A DNA stretch of 5,997 bases, from contig RGES01000084.1 of the NCBI GenBank assembly GCA_009917805.1, positions 1-5,997 on the forward strand, given 5' to 3'. The notes below the pieces were generated by a model that saw only the letters and a list, made by a program, of their open reading frames with translations, did no database searches and was not told the DNA's origin. The stretch comes from Verrucomicrobiota bacterium. Its GTDB lineage: Bacteria; Verrucomicrobiota; Verrucomicrobiia; Opitutales; UBA953. Of the stretch, positions 1 to 5,997 are shown piece by piece (position 1 is the first letter of the stretch; each line of letters starts with the position of its first letter). Both the position numbers and the translations under genes were made by a program.

Positions 1-777
1 GTCTTCTCCGACGTCCCGAACAACGTCGCCTACCAGTGGATCGAAGGCGACGCCATGGCCTCCGTCTTCCTCAAGCCCAGCGGCACCGACGAAGCCTCCG
101 CCAACCAAGGCTCGAACGGTCTGGCCGTCGACGGCCAGGGTCGGATGTTGCTCTGTCAGCACGGGACGCGTCGCGTCGCGCGACTCGGCGGCGACGGCAA
201 GTTCGAGCCGCTCGCGGCCAAGAACCACGAGGGCGTGCGCTTCAACAGCCCTAACGACCTCTGCGTGGCCAAGGATGGCTCCGTCTACTTCACCGACCCG
301 CCCTACGGCATCCCCAAGGGCGAGAAGGCCGAGACTCCTTATCATGGCGTCTATAAGCTGTCGACCGACGGCAAAGTCTCGCTCGTGACGAAGGAGATCC
401 AGTGGCCCAACGGCATCGCCCTCAGCCTCGACCAGAAGTCTCTCTACGTCGCTGTCTCCGACGGCAAGAACCCGCGCGTGGCGGTCTGCAACCTCGACGG
501 CTCCGGACTACGCGACGTCTTCCTCGCCGCCCCCCTGAAGAGCAAGGAGCGCGCCGGCTCCTGCGACGGCCTGAAGCTCGACGCCAAGGGCAACATCTGG
601 ACCACCGGCCCCGGCGGCGTGCTGATCCTCTCCCCTGAGGGCAAGCACCTTGGCTCGATCCTCTGCGGTCAGGCCTCCGCCAATCTCGCGTGGGGCGACG
701 ACGGCCACACCCTTTACATCACGTCGAAGGACCGCCTCGTGCGCGTGAAGACCAAGGTCAAAGGCGCGGGCTTCTGA
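1..777 (+). CDS. SMP-30/gluconolactonase/LRE-family protein, 5' partial
   Basis: The frame is open from base 1 to the TGA at 775-777, giving 258 residues with no start codon in the window. It opens with VFSDVPNNVAYQW, a typical early-blade sequence of SMP-30/gluconolactonase six-bladed propellers, so only a short N-terminal part, with any signal peptide, is missing. Metal-site motifs are present: NSPND at residues 82-86, WPNG with Asn137, and SCDGLKLD with Asp189. The acidic ligand expected near the N-terminus lies outside the window. The family hydrolyses sugar lactones and related cyclic esters using one divalent metal ion; the substrate here is unknown. The in-frame ATG at 55 is internal, because homology continues upstream of it. 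The gene converges on the dehydrogenase gene across the small cassette at 797-1300, and a hairpin follows its stop directly. The reading frame shows no damage. Confidence 0.9.
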   Translation, partial: VFSDVPNNVAYQWIEGDAMASVFLKPSGTDEASANQGSNGLAVDGQGRMLLCQHGTRRVARLGGDGKFEPLAAKNHEGVRFNSPNDLCVAKDGSVYFTDPPYGIPKGEKAETPYHGVYKLSTDGKVSLVTKEIQWPNGIALSLDQKSLYVAVSDGKNPRVAVCNLDGSGLRDVFLAAPLKSKERAGSCDGLKLDAKGNIWTTGPGGVLILSPEGKHLGSILCGQASANLAWGDDGHTLYITSKDRLVRVKTKVKGAGF

Positions 778-796
778 CCGCGTACTACGTACGCGG
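778..796 (+). terminator. Perfect hairpin directly after the lactonase stop codon
   Basis: CCGCGTAC (778-785) and GTACGCGG (789-796) are perfect 8-bp inverted arms around a 3-nt loop. The hairpin begins one base after the TGA and ends one base before the hexamer array at 797. No T-tract follows, so it is not a classical intrinsic terminator. It could still protect the mRNA 3' end, or mark the left edge or target of the neighbouring cassette. The structure is seen directly; the role is a guess. Confidence 0.5.
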
Positions 797-826
797 AGGG
801 CTAGGGCCAGGGCTGGGGCTAGGGCT
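797..826 (+). repeat. Left hexamer array (AGGGCT variants, G-rich on plus strand)
   Basis: Five consecutive hexamers read AGGGCT, AGGGCC, AGGGCT, GGGGCT, AGGGCT. GGG tracts start at 798, 804, 810, 815 and 822 and are separated by 2-3 nt, which satisfies the usual G-quadruplex pattern on the plus strand. The array overlaps the 3' end of the minus-strand four-helix-bundle gene and supplies its TAG stop codon (complement of 819-821). It is an inverted counterpart of the array at 1265-1300. Confidence 0.85.
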
Positions 827-1196
827 GGTTTCCAGAGGCCATCTTTCGCGCCCTGATGACACCGCTCAGCAATCGCATAACTTCGTCGCAAGAGTTGCAA
901 AGCTGAGCTGCCTCATTTGAGCCTATGAGCTGGGCATGGACCGCCACACGCAGTTGCGTCTTCGCCTCGGCGCACGACCCCATGGCGATCAGATAAAACC
1001 GAGGAGTATCCTTCTCCCCCCTCCTTTCATAACCTTCTGCGATATTGCTTGGGACGGACAAGGCAGCTCGTCGAATCTGGTCACAGAACCACGCGTGCCT
1101 TGAAAGCCCGGAGCATTGGGTGAAGCGGATGTTGTCACCAGCCAGAGCGACCGATTTCTGCCAGGCGATGAATTGATCCAGTCCGCGGGCTTCCAT
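819..1196 (-). CDS. Four-helix bundle protein (S23 / 23S rRNA intervening-sequence protein family)
   Basis: This 125-residue protein has the usual length for the free-standing S23/IVP family. Hallmarks are an N-terminal DQFIAWQKSVALA, matching the common F-x-D-L-x-V-W-Q-K-A opening, then SVPSNIAEGYERRGEKDTPRFYLIAMGSCAEAKTQLRVA, matching the family core NIAEG...F..IA.GS..E..TQL. The pattern is four amphipathic helices with no signal peptide. The family was first seen in insertions within 23S rRNA genes and is structurally related to the Avd accessory protein of diversity-generating retroelements; its biochemical role is unknown. No 23S rRNA, reverse transcriptase or template repeat is visible here. 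The ATG at 1196 is chosen because the family opening starts a few residues later; no clear Shine-Dalgarno sequence precedes it. The last codons and the TAG stop lie in the left hexamer array. Lower GC than the neighbouring genes suggests transfer. Confidence 0.85.
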   Translation of the reverse strand: MEARGLDQFIAWQKSVALAGDNIRFTQCSGLSRHAWFCDQIRRAALSVPSNIAEGYERRGEKDTPRFYLIAMGSCAEAKTQLRVAVHAQLIGSNEAAQLCNSCDEVMRLLSGVIRARKMASGNQP

Positions 1197-1264
1197 AACT
1201 TAGCGCAATATCCGCGGAGCACCATCGCAATCCTGATACGAAGGTGTCTTTTCCCTGAATCGTT

Positions 1265-1300
1265 ATCCCTAGCCCTGGCCCTATCCCTAGCCCTAGCCCT
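1265..1300 (-). repeat. Right hexamer array (inverted relative to the left array)
   Basis: Six hexamers read on the minus strand as AGGGCT, AGGGCT, AGGGAT, AGGGCC, AGGGCT, AGGGAT. Every GGG tract is separated by exactly 3 nt, a strong G-quadruplex pattern on the minus strand. The array lies about 70 bp upstream of the four-helix-bundle start codon and 13 bp beyond the stop codon of the dehydrogenase gene. If the small gene is transcribed from outside the array, its mRNA would begin G-rich and end C-rich, so the two ends could pair. Confidence 0.85.
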
Positions 1301-1313
1301 TCTCTGCCGCTCC

Positions 1314-1685
1314 TCACTTCCTCTCCAACTTCAGATAATCCAACCCGAACATGTTCCGCGGGGTGGCGGCGGGATTCGGGGCGAGGATTTTGACCTCGAG
1401 TCGGTGCTCGCCGACGTCGAGCTCATGGCGACCGCCGTTGAGTTCGCCGGTGGTGACGACTTCGGCGGGGTTGTAGAAATCGTAGGCTTCCGCGCCCAGC
1501 AGCTTGCCGTCGAGGCGCAGCTCGAACGAGCCGTAGTCGTGGGCCTTGGTGCCGACGAACTTCACTTCGTAAGTCCCCTTGGCGGCGACGGGCAGCGCGA
1601 GCGTCAGCGTGTCGCCGACCTTGCCGCCGGTCCACCAGAGGTGGTCATTGCCGCTCCAGCGGCTGGCCTTGAAGGCCTTCCAGAC
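1314..1685 (-). CDS. Dehydrogenase segment 3: C-terminal carbohydrate-binding-like beta-sandwich
   Basis: This segment is 123 residues from VWKAFKASRWSGNDHLWW to LDYLKLERK and the TGA at 1314-1316. It contains DYGSFELRLDGKLLG, YDFYNPAEVV and GEHRLEVKILAPNP followed by FGLDYLKL. I recognise this pattern as a small beta-sandwich found at the C-terminus of DUF2961-type and other secreted PVC proteins. It probably helps bind carbohydrate or partner proteins, though this is not proven. A GTG at 1563-1565 could be mistaken for a start, but the sequence upstream in the same frame is clearly coding. The segment belongs to the dehydrogenase and is separated only by the 7-bp duplication. Confidence 0.75.
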   Translation of the reverse strand, partial: VWKAFKASRWSGNDHLWWTGGKVGDTLTLALPVAAKGTYEVKFVGTKAHDYGSFELRLDGKLLGAEAYDFYNPAEVVTTGELNGGRHELDVGEHRLEVKILAPNPAATPRNMFGLDYLKLERK

Positions 1686-1693
1686 GCCAGACG
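1680..1693. repeat. 7-bp tandem duplication causing a frameshift
   Basis: CCAGACG occurs twice in direct succession (1680-1686 and 1687-1693). On the coding minus strand this turns GGC GTC TGG AAG (Gly-Val-Trp-Lys) into a repeat of GTCTGGC, moving the frame by one. Removing one copy joins segment 2 to segment 3 as PGVWKAFKASRW with no other change. This is the signature of replication slippage or of an imperfect contig overlap. Confidence 0.85.
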
Positions 1694-3849
1694 CCGGGGG
1701 CGGTGGCCGGGAAGCCGTCGGGGAACTGCAGGTAGGCCACCAGGTTGATCACCTGTTCCTTCGTAAGCGCATCCAGCAGGCCTTCCGGCATGAGCGACAT
1801 CGGCAGGATCTCGCGTTTTTCGACCTCTCCCTTGGCGATCGTGAACTTGACGCCGCCCGGCATGGCCAGACGGAACGACTGCGCATCCTCGAACTGGACG
1901 ATGCCGCTCATGGTGGCGCCGCTCTTCAGCTTGAAGACGTTGAGCTGGTAGTCCTTGCCGATGACGCCGTTGGGATTGAGCACGTTCTCGAGGAAGTAAT
2001 CGAGTTTGCCGATGTTGGAGCCGGCGAGGCCCGGGCCGACCTGGTTGCCGATGTAGCCGAAGGTATGGCAGATGCCGCAGGTCGACGTGAAGAGCTGGCG
2101 GCCGGCCGCGATGTCGCCCTTGCGCACGGCCTCGGGCTTGAGCAGGGCCTCGTACTTGGCCTTGTTCTTGGCGAAGTCGGCCTTCGTCGCGTTGACCACG
2201 CCGACGACCGCGGCGAGCTGCGCGTCGAGTTCCTTGTCGCCGAGCGACTTCAGCTGCCGCACCACGAGCGGCGAGAGCAAAGCCTTGTCGGCCTTGCCCG
2301 CGGCCACGGCGGCCAGGAGCGCCTTGCCGCCGACGGAGTTGCCCGCAAGCGCGGCGACGGCGTCGGCCAGCTGCTCGGGCGAAAAGACGCCGAATCGACC
2401 CAGCAGCACGGCCGGAGAATTGTCGTCGCCGATGGTGGCGAGGGACTGGATCAACGCGCGCCGGAAGGACGGCGTGGTCTTCTCGGCGAAGACCTTATGG
2501 ACCACCGGCGCGGACGAGCGATCGCGCGAGGCGACGAGCACGGCGAGGGCGCGCTGCCGGGCCGGCAGCGGCGCCTTTGCGTCCGCGAGATGTCCGCGAT
2601 AGAAAGCACGGCTGGCTTCGTCGCCGGCGAGGGCGTCGAGTTCGTTGAGGTTGGCCAGGAGATCGGGCGCGGCGCCCTGACGGAGGCCGGCGACGAGCGC
2701 GGGCCAGCCCGCGGGCGCCGTGAACGATCCGGCTTGGCGGACCCCTTCGACGACGCGTCCGACGAGCGTCGCGCGGCGCGCTGTATCCGGCTCACGCAGG
2801 GCGAGCGCCAACACCTCGGCGCGGGCGCCGGCGTCGCTGGCGAGGCGGCGATAGATGAAGTCGGCGGTCTGCGGATGACGGCAGACGGCGGCGAGGGCGA
2901 GGCCACGGGCGGCGTCGGCGCCGACCAGCGGTTCGATGCCATACCAGAGGAGGAGCGGAATATTATGGTCCTTGGCGTCTTCCTCGCGGGCCAGCAGCGG
3001 CTCGGCGATCGCGGCGCGCTGGGCGAGCGGCAGATAGCCGAGGGCGGAAGCGAGTTCGCGGCGGACCTGCGCGGAGGACTCGGTCTTGGCCAATTCGGCC
3101 AAGGCCGGCACGCCGGCGGTCCACTGCTGCGCGATGAGGCGGACGGCCCAACCGCGGACGGAGGCGTCGGCGTCCTTGAGGGCGCCGGCGAGGAGCGCGT
3201 CGTCGAGCAGGGTCGTCGACTGCAGCGTCCAGAGGGCCCGGAGGCGGCGGAGCGGATCGGCGGAACCGGCCAGCGCGTCGCGCAGCTTCGCGCGGGCGGA
3301 TGCGGCCATGGGCGACTGGCCTGACAGGTTGCGCTCGGCGAGCACCTTGCGGGCCTGCCGGACATAATATTCGTTCGCATCGCTGAGCGAGACCTCGACG
3401 AGTTCGTCGTCGCGGATGCGGGCGAGGTCGGCCGAGCGGTTGGCCGGATTGCCGTAACTGACGCGATAGAGGCGGCCGTTGCTGCGGTCCCAGATTTCCT
3501 GGGTGTTGTTATGGCACACCTGCACGTCGGACCAGTCGCTCACGTACAGCGCGCCGTCGGGGCCCACGCGTTGCGACACCGGGATGAACGTGGCGTCGTT
3601 GCTGCGCAGGAAGTCGTTGCCATGATGGCCGGCGAAACCGCTGCCTTCCGGCACGACCTGGTCGGAGACGAGACGGTGGCCATGCAGGTTGCCGAAGATA
3701 AGCATGCCTCGATAGGCTTCGGGGAAATTGTCGCCGTTATAGATCGCGAGACCCGAGTGGGCATGGCCGCCGCCGACGGCGTCGGTGCTTTCCGGGACCT
3801 TCAGCGGATCGGGACGATGGATACGGCCGCCGGCGTAGTGCGCGCCCTT
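1687..3849 (-). CDS. Dehydrogenase segment 2: last propeller blades, HEAT-like repeats, cytochrome c
   Basis: Family sequence resumes in this frame at KGAHYAGGRIHRPDP (from about 3849) and continues to PGVW at the duplication. The motif AVGGGHAHSGLAIY (about 3783-3742) and the stretch IFGNLHGHRLVSDQ are characteristic of the propeller end in PVC dehydrogenases. Alanine- and leucine-rich paired helices such as SSAQVRRELASALGYL (about 3300-2200) resemble HEAT repeats. The cytochrome module follows, with CGICH encoded at 2065-2079 (haem c attachment and His ligand), then GPGLAGS and a candidate distal Met in ILPMSLMPEG. Read to its own stop, this frame ends at 1645, after 13 out-of-frame residues past the duplication. 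The ATG at 3870 lies in an overlapping wrong frame and is not a real start. Confidence 0.85.
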
Positions 3850-4519
3850 CGGCGAAGACCTCGAAGACATGGCGGGTCGGGTGATAGCGCCAGACGCCGG
3901 CGTTGATCTTCACGCGCTTCTCGTCGGGCGTACCAGGCTTGCCCACCACCGAGTGGGTGAAGACGCCGTGGTTGCCGTAGAGCCAGCCGTCCGGGCCCCA
4001 CACGAAGCTGTTGAGCGTCTCGTGCGTGTCATGGAAGCCCCAGCCGTCGAGGAGCACGACCGGTGCGCCGGCCTTGTCATCGGCATCCTTGGGGATGAAG
4101 AGGAATTCGGGCGCCGCGCCGACCCACACGCCGCCGTGGCCGACTTCGATGCCCGAGACGAGGTTGAGTCCGTCCTTGAAGACCGTGACCTTCGAGAAGG
4201 AACCATCCTTCTTCACGTCCTCGAGGATGAGGATGCGATCGGTGCCCTGCCCGTCCGGACGCTTCTTCGGATAGGACATGCCCTCCACGACCCAGAGACG
4301 GCCGCGCTCGTCGAAGCACATCGCGATCGGCTGGACGACCTTCGGCTCGGCCGCGACCAGCGACACCTGGAAACCGGCGGGCAGCGACATCGTCTTCATC
4401 GCGTCGGCCGGCGTCTGCCCGGTCTTGTAGGCCGAGGGCGGCACGCGGTCGGCCGGACCGGGCGGCAAGGCCGGGGCGGCGACGCAGGCGGAAACAAGGA
4501 AGAGCGCTAGGAATCGCAT
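3845..4519 (-). CDS. Dehydrogenase segment 1: signal peptide and N-terminal propeller blades
   Basis: This segment runs 225 residues from the ATG at 4519 to FAEG, where homology leaves this frame. The frame stays open to about 3737, but that tail is arginine-rich and unlike the family. The start at 4519 is preferred over one at 4603 because MRFLALFLVSACVAAPALPP makes an export signal; the extra upstream residues do not. VSAC at residues 9-12 fits a lipobox, so a lipoprotein is possible, though the hydrophobic stretch is short. Family motifs follow: LPAGFQVSLVAAEP (46-59), MCFDERGRLWVVEGMSYP (67-84), HDTHETLNSFVWGPDGWLYG (163-182) and GNHGVFTHS (182-190). No good Shine-Dalgarno sequence precedes the start. 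Confidence 0.85.
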
Positions 4520-4573
4520 GGCGGGGTAAGGCACGATTAGGGCGGACGAGGACTTAAGGAAGCCGAAATCCTG

Positions 4574-4599
4574 ATAACCAAACGCCGTTCCTTGGTTAT
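4574..4599. promoter_or_regulatory. Operator-like palindrome between divergent genes
   Basis: ATAACCAA (4574-4581) and TTGGTTAT (4592-4599) are perfect 8-bp inverted arms around a 10-bp spacer. The palindrome lies 55 bp upstream of the dehydrogenase start and 59 bp upstream of the DUF6807 start, a suitable position for a dimeric regulator to control both genes. It is AT-richer than its surroundings. No regulator gene is in the window. A weak plus-strand promoter could lie just downstream (TTGGCA at 4618-4623, then TATGTC), but its -10 match is poor. Site identity is inferred from symmetry and position only. Confidence 0.45.
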
Positions 4600-4658
4600 T
4601 CACGGCCCCCTTTCAGGTTGGCAACTTTTCAGCCGAGGGTATGTCCTAACTCCTACCC

Positions 4659-5610
<952 letters not shown>

Positions 5611-5614
<4 letters not shown>

Positions 5615-5644
5615 AGTCGGACGAGCGAGGCTCGCCGACTTCAC
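5611..5644 (+). repeat. Long hairpin overlapping the DUF6807 stop codon
   Basis: GTGAAGTCGG (5611-5620) pairs perfectly with CCGACTTCAC (5635-5644). After one unpaired A (5621), CGAGC (5622-5626) pairs with GCTCG (5630-5634) around the loop GAG, for 15 bp in total. The TGA stop is inside the left arm. No T-tract follows, and a true terminator lies 20 bp downstream. Its perfection suggests a dispersed palindromic repeat that landed at the gene end, or an mRNA-protecting structure. Confidence 0.6.
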
Positions 5645-5663
5645 AGGGACAGTCGAAATGATG

Positions 5664-5690
5664 AAGGGGCCGTCAGGCCCCTTTTTGTTT
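5664..5690 (+). terminator. Intrinsic terminator of the DUF6807 gene
   Basis: AAGGGGCC (5664-5671), loop GTCA, then GGCCCCTT (5676-5683) form a GC-rich stem followed by T residues (TTTGTTT after the stem). This is a textbook Rho-independent terminator about 50 bp after the TGA at 5612-5614. It would end transcription of the DUF6807 gene and isolate the aldo/keto reductase gene downstream. Confidence 0.85.
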
Positions 5691-5748
5691 GGGTAGGGGC
5701 AACCATCCTTGGTTGGCCGCGGCCGAGCAGGGATGCTCGGCCCTACCC
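5691..5748. repeat. REP-like palindromic element with three-way-junction fold
   Basis: Three nested pairings fill 58 bp. GGGTAG (5691-5696) pairs with CTACCC (5743-5748). CAACCA (5700-5705) pairs with TGGTTG (5710-5715) around TCCT. GGCCGAGCA (5721-5729) pairs with TGCTCGGCC (5734-5742) around GGGA. The fold is an outer stem holding two hairpins. It lies right after the terminator T-tract in non-coding sequence, as dispersed extragenic palindromes in large Verrucomicrobiota genomes often do. The structure is seen directly; repetition elsewhere in the genome is a prediction. Confidence 0.6.
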
Positions 5749-5763
5749 GAAACAATCCAATGG

Positions 5764-5879
5764 AGCGGCAAAGGGAGACCGGGAGGTTTGCTGCGGTCGT
5801 AAAGAACCCCAGCCAATCATCCGGTCTCCGGTTTCCCCTTGAGATTACTCTGACCGCCATCCGCCAACCGCTTGCCGCT
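5764..5879. repeat. Nested inverted repeats upstream of the aldo/keto reductase gene
   Basis: An outer pair, AGCGGCAA (5764-5771) and TTGCCGCT (5872-5879), encloses an inner pair, GGAGACCGG (5774-5782) and CCGGTCTCC (5821-5829). All are perfect. Spacers are long, so a single hairpin is weak. The arrangement may be a decayed palindromic element or part of the regulatory region of the next gene. The rest of 5749-5942 shows no gene, RNA or clear promoter. Confidence 0.3.
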
Positions 5880-5942
5880 TCAACCCTACGCCGACCGAGT
5901 CTCGACATCCTCCCTCATCTTGCCCGAAATAGGCTAATCGCC

Positions 5943-5997
5943 ATGAAGACCCGCAAGCTCGGCAATTCCCCGCTCCAACTCACGCCTGTGGGCCTCG
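5943..5997 (+). CDS. Aldo/keto reductase, 3' partial (first 18 codons)
   Basis: The window ends 55 bases into this gene. The translation MKTRKLGNSPLQLTPVGL matches the standard opening of NADPH-dependent aldo/keto reductases (M-x-x-R-x-L-G-x-S-x-L-x-V-x-x-x-G-L-G), the first strand of the TIM barrel. No catalytic residues (Asp, Tyr, Lys, His) are within view, so activity cannot be judged. There is no signal peptide, so it is probably cytoplasmic, and no convincing Shine-Dalgarno sequence precedes the ATG at 5943. It is separated from the DUF6807 gene by a terminator and 328 non-coding bases, so it probably has its own promoter. Identification rests on a short but characteristic N-terminus. 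Confidence 0.75.
   Translation, partial: MKTRKLGNSPLQLTPVGL

Larger units (their letters stand above)
797..1300. mobile_element. Putative small mobile cassette: four-helix-bundle gene between inverted hexamer arrays
   Basis: A block of about 504 bp carries one minus-strand gene (819-1196) and is bounded by arrays of the same hexamer in opposite orientation. The left array (797-826) reads AGGGCT with variants on the plus strand; the right array (1265-1300) reads the same on the minus strand. It lies exactly between the ends of two convergent genes, and its interior is clearly less GC-rich than either neighbour. Together these points suggest a horizontally acquired unit with terminal inverted repeats. 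I found no transposase, recombinase or convincing target-site duplication, so any movement would need functions supplied elsewhere. The inverted arrays are seen directly; mobility is inference. Confidence 0.5.
1314..4519 (-). pseudogene. PVC-type membrane-bound dehydrogenase / cytochrome c fusion, broken in three frames
   Basis: Three consecutive minus-strand frames join into one protein of the Planctomycetes-Verrucomicrobia membrane-bound dehydrogenase family (TIGR02604-like). The order is signal peptide, six-bladed propeller, HEAT-like helical repeats, PVC-type cytochrome c with CxxCH, and a C-terminal beta-sandwich. Members are thought to oxidise sugars or sugar alcohols outside the cytoplasm and pass electrons to their own haem; substrates are mostly unknown. 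The first break is near 3850, where frame changes and about 30 expected residues are absent. The second is a 7-bp tandem duplication at 1680-1693. Removing one duplicate copy and restoring the missing piece would give roughly 1,100 residues, normal for the family. Coding quality is intact on both sides of each break. This is either a recently inactivated gene or an intact gene damaged during assembly. It is divergent from the DUF6807 gene and convergent with the lactonase gene. Confidence 0.8.

Noticed and set aside
797..1300. CRISPR array or diversity-generating retroelement
   Set aside because: The hexamers are contiguous with no spacers, and there is no cas gene. No reverse transcriptase, template repeat or variable repeat is visible, despite the Avd-related fold of the encoded protein.
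785..1315. Target-site duplication around the cassette
   Set aside because: Flanks just outside the two arrays (ending GCGG on the left, starting TCTCTG on the right) share no convincing direct repeat.
1314..1565. Separate 83-residue gene with a GTG start
   Set aside because: The same frame remains clearly coding upstream to the 7-bp duplication, so this is the C-terminal domain of the dehydrogenase, not an independent gene.
1116..1748. Plus-strand open frame of 210 codons crossing the right hexamer array
   Set aside because: It spans the array (translated as a SLALALSLALALL repeat), the cassette boundary and the antisense of the dehydrogenase tail; no coherent protein.
1579..3324. Long plus-strand open frame of 581 codons opposite the dehydrogenase
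   Set aside because: It lies antisense to well-recognised propeller, HEAT and cytochrome sequence. Its translation is Gly/Arg/Ala/Glu-rich with no recognisable domain, typical of antisense frames in GC-rich genes.
3869..4510. Plus-strand open frame of 213 codons opposite the dehydrogenase N-terminus
   Set aside because: Antisense shadow of the conserved propeller sequence, with no independent homology.
3737..4603. Alternative dehydrogenase start at 4603
   Set aside because: The 28 extra N-terminal residues would bury the clear signal peptide that begins at 4519 and do not resemble the family.

Overview
This GC-rich window most resembles a chromosome fragment from a Verrucomicrobiota bacterium, perhaps an Opitutales-like lineage. 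The main support is a PVC-type gene encoding a secreted membrane-bound-dehydrogenase propeller, HEAT repeats and a CxxCH cytochrome c in one protein. A secreted DUF6807/PmoA-family gene, an SMP-30 lactonase gene and several large intergenic palindromes fit this picture. The lineage is inferred from gene content; no rRNA or other marker gene is present.

Layout, left to right. Positions 1-777 (+) hold the 3' part of an SMP-30/gluconolactonase-like gene, followed at once by a perfect hairpin (778-796). Positions 797-1300 form a discrete, visibly less GC-rich block. It contains a lone four-helix-bundle (S23/IVP family) gene on the minus strand, bracketed by inverted arrays of a telomere-like hexamer (AGGGCT and variants). 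This looks like a small mobile cassette inserted between two convergent genes and is the most interesting object here. Positions 1314-4519 (-) hold the PVC-type dehydrogenase/cytochrome gene, broken into three reading frames by an internal deletion near 3850 and a 7-bp tandem duplication at 1680-1693. A divergent intergenic region (4520-4658) carries a 26-bp operator-like palindrome. Positions 4659-5614 (+) hold a secreted DUF6807 gene, also broken, by an apparent deletion near 5391. Positions 5615-5942 contain no gene, but hold a stop-codon-overlapping hairpin, a strong intrinsic terminator, a three-way-junction palindromic repeat and a set of nested inverted repeats. Positions 5943-5997 (+) are the first 18 codons of an aldo/keto reductase.

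The gene set suggests oxidative sugar catabolism. An exported dehydrogenase with its own cytochrome could oxidise a sugar, the lactonase could open the resulting lactone, the aldo/keto reductase could act on carbonyl intermediates, and DUF6807 is a secreted protein of unsettled function often found near sugar genes. This pathway is inference; no substrate can be read from the sequence.

Three frame-breaking lesions occur in two otherwise well-conserved genes within about 4 kb, and no stop codons have accumulated beyond them. They are either very recent mutations or assembly artefacts, and this should be settled before the genes are treated as dead.
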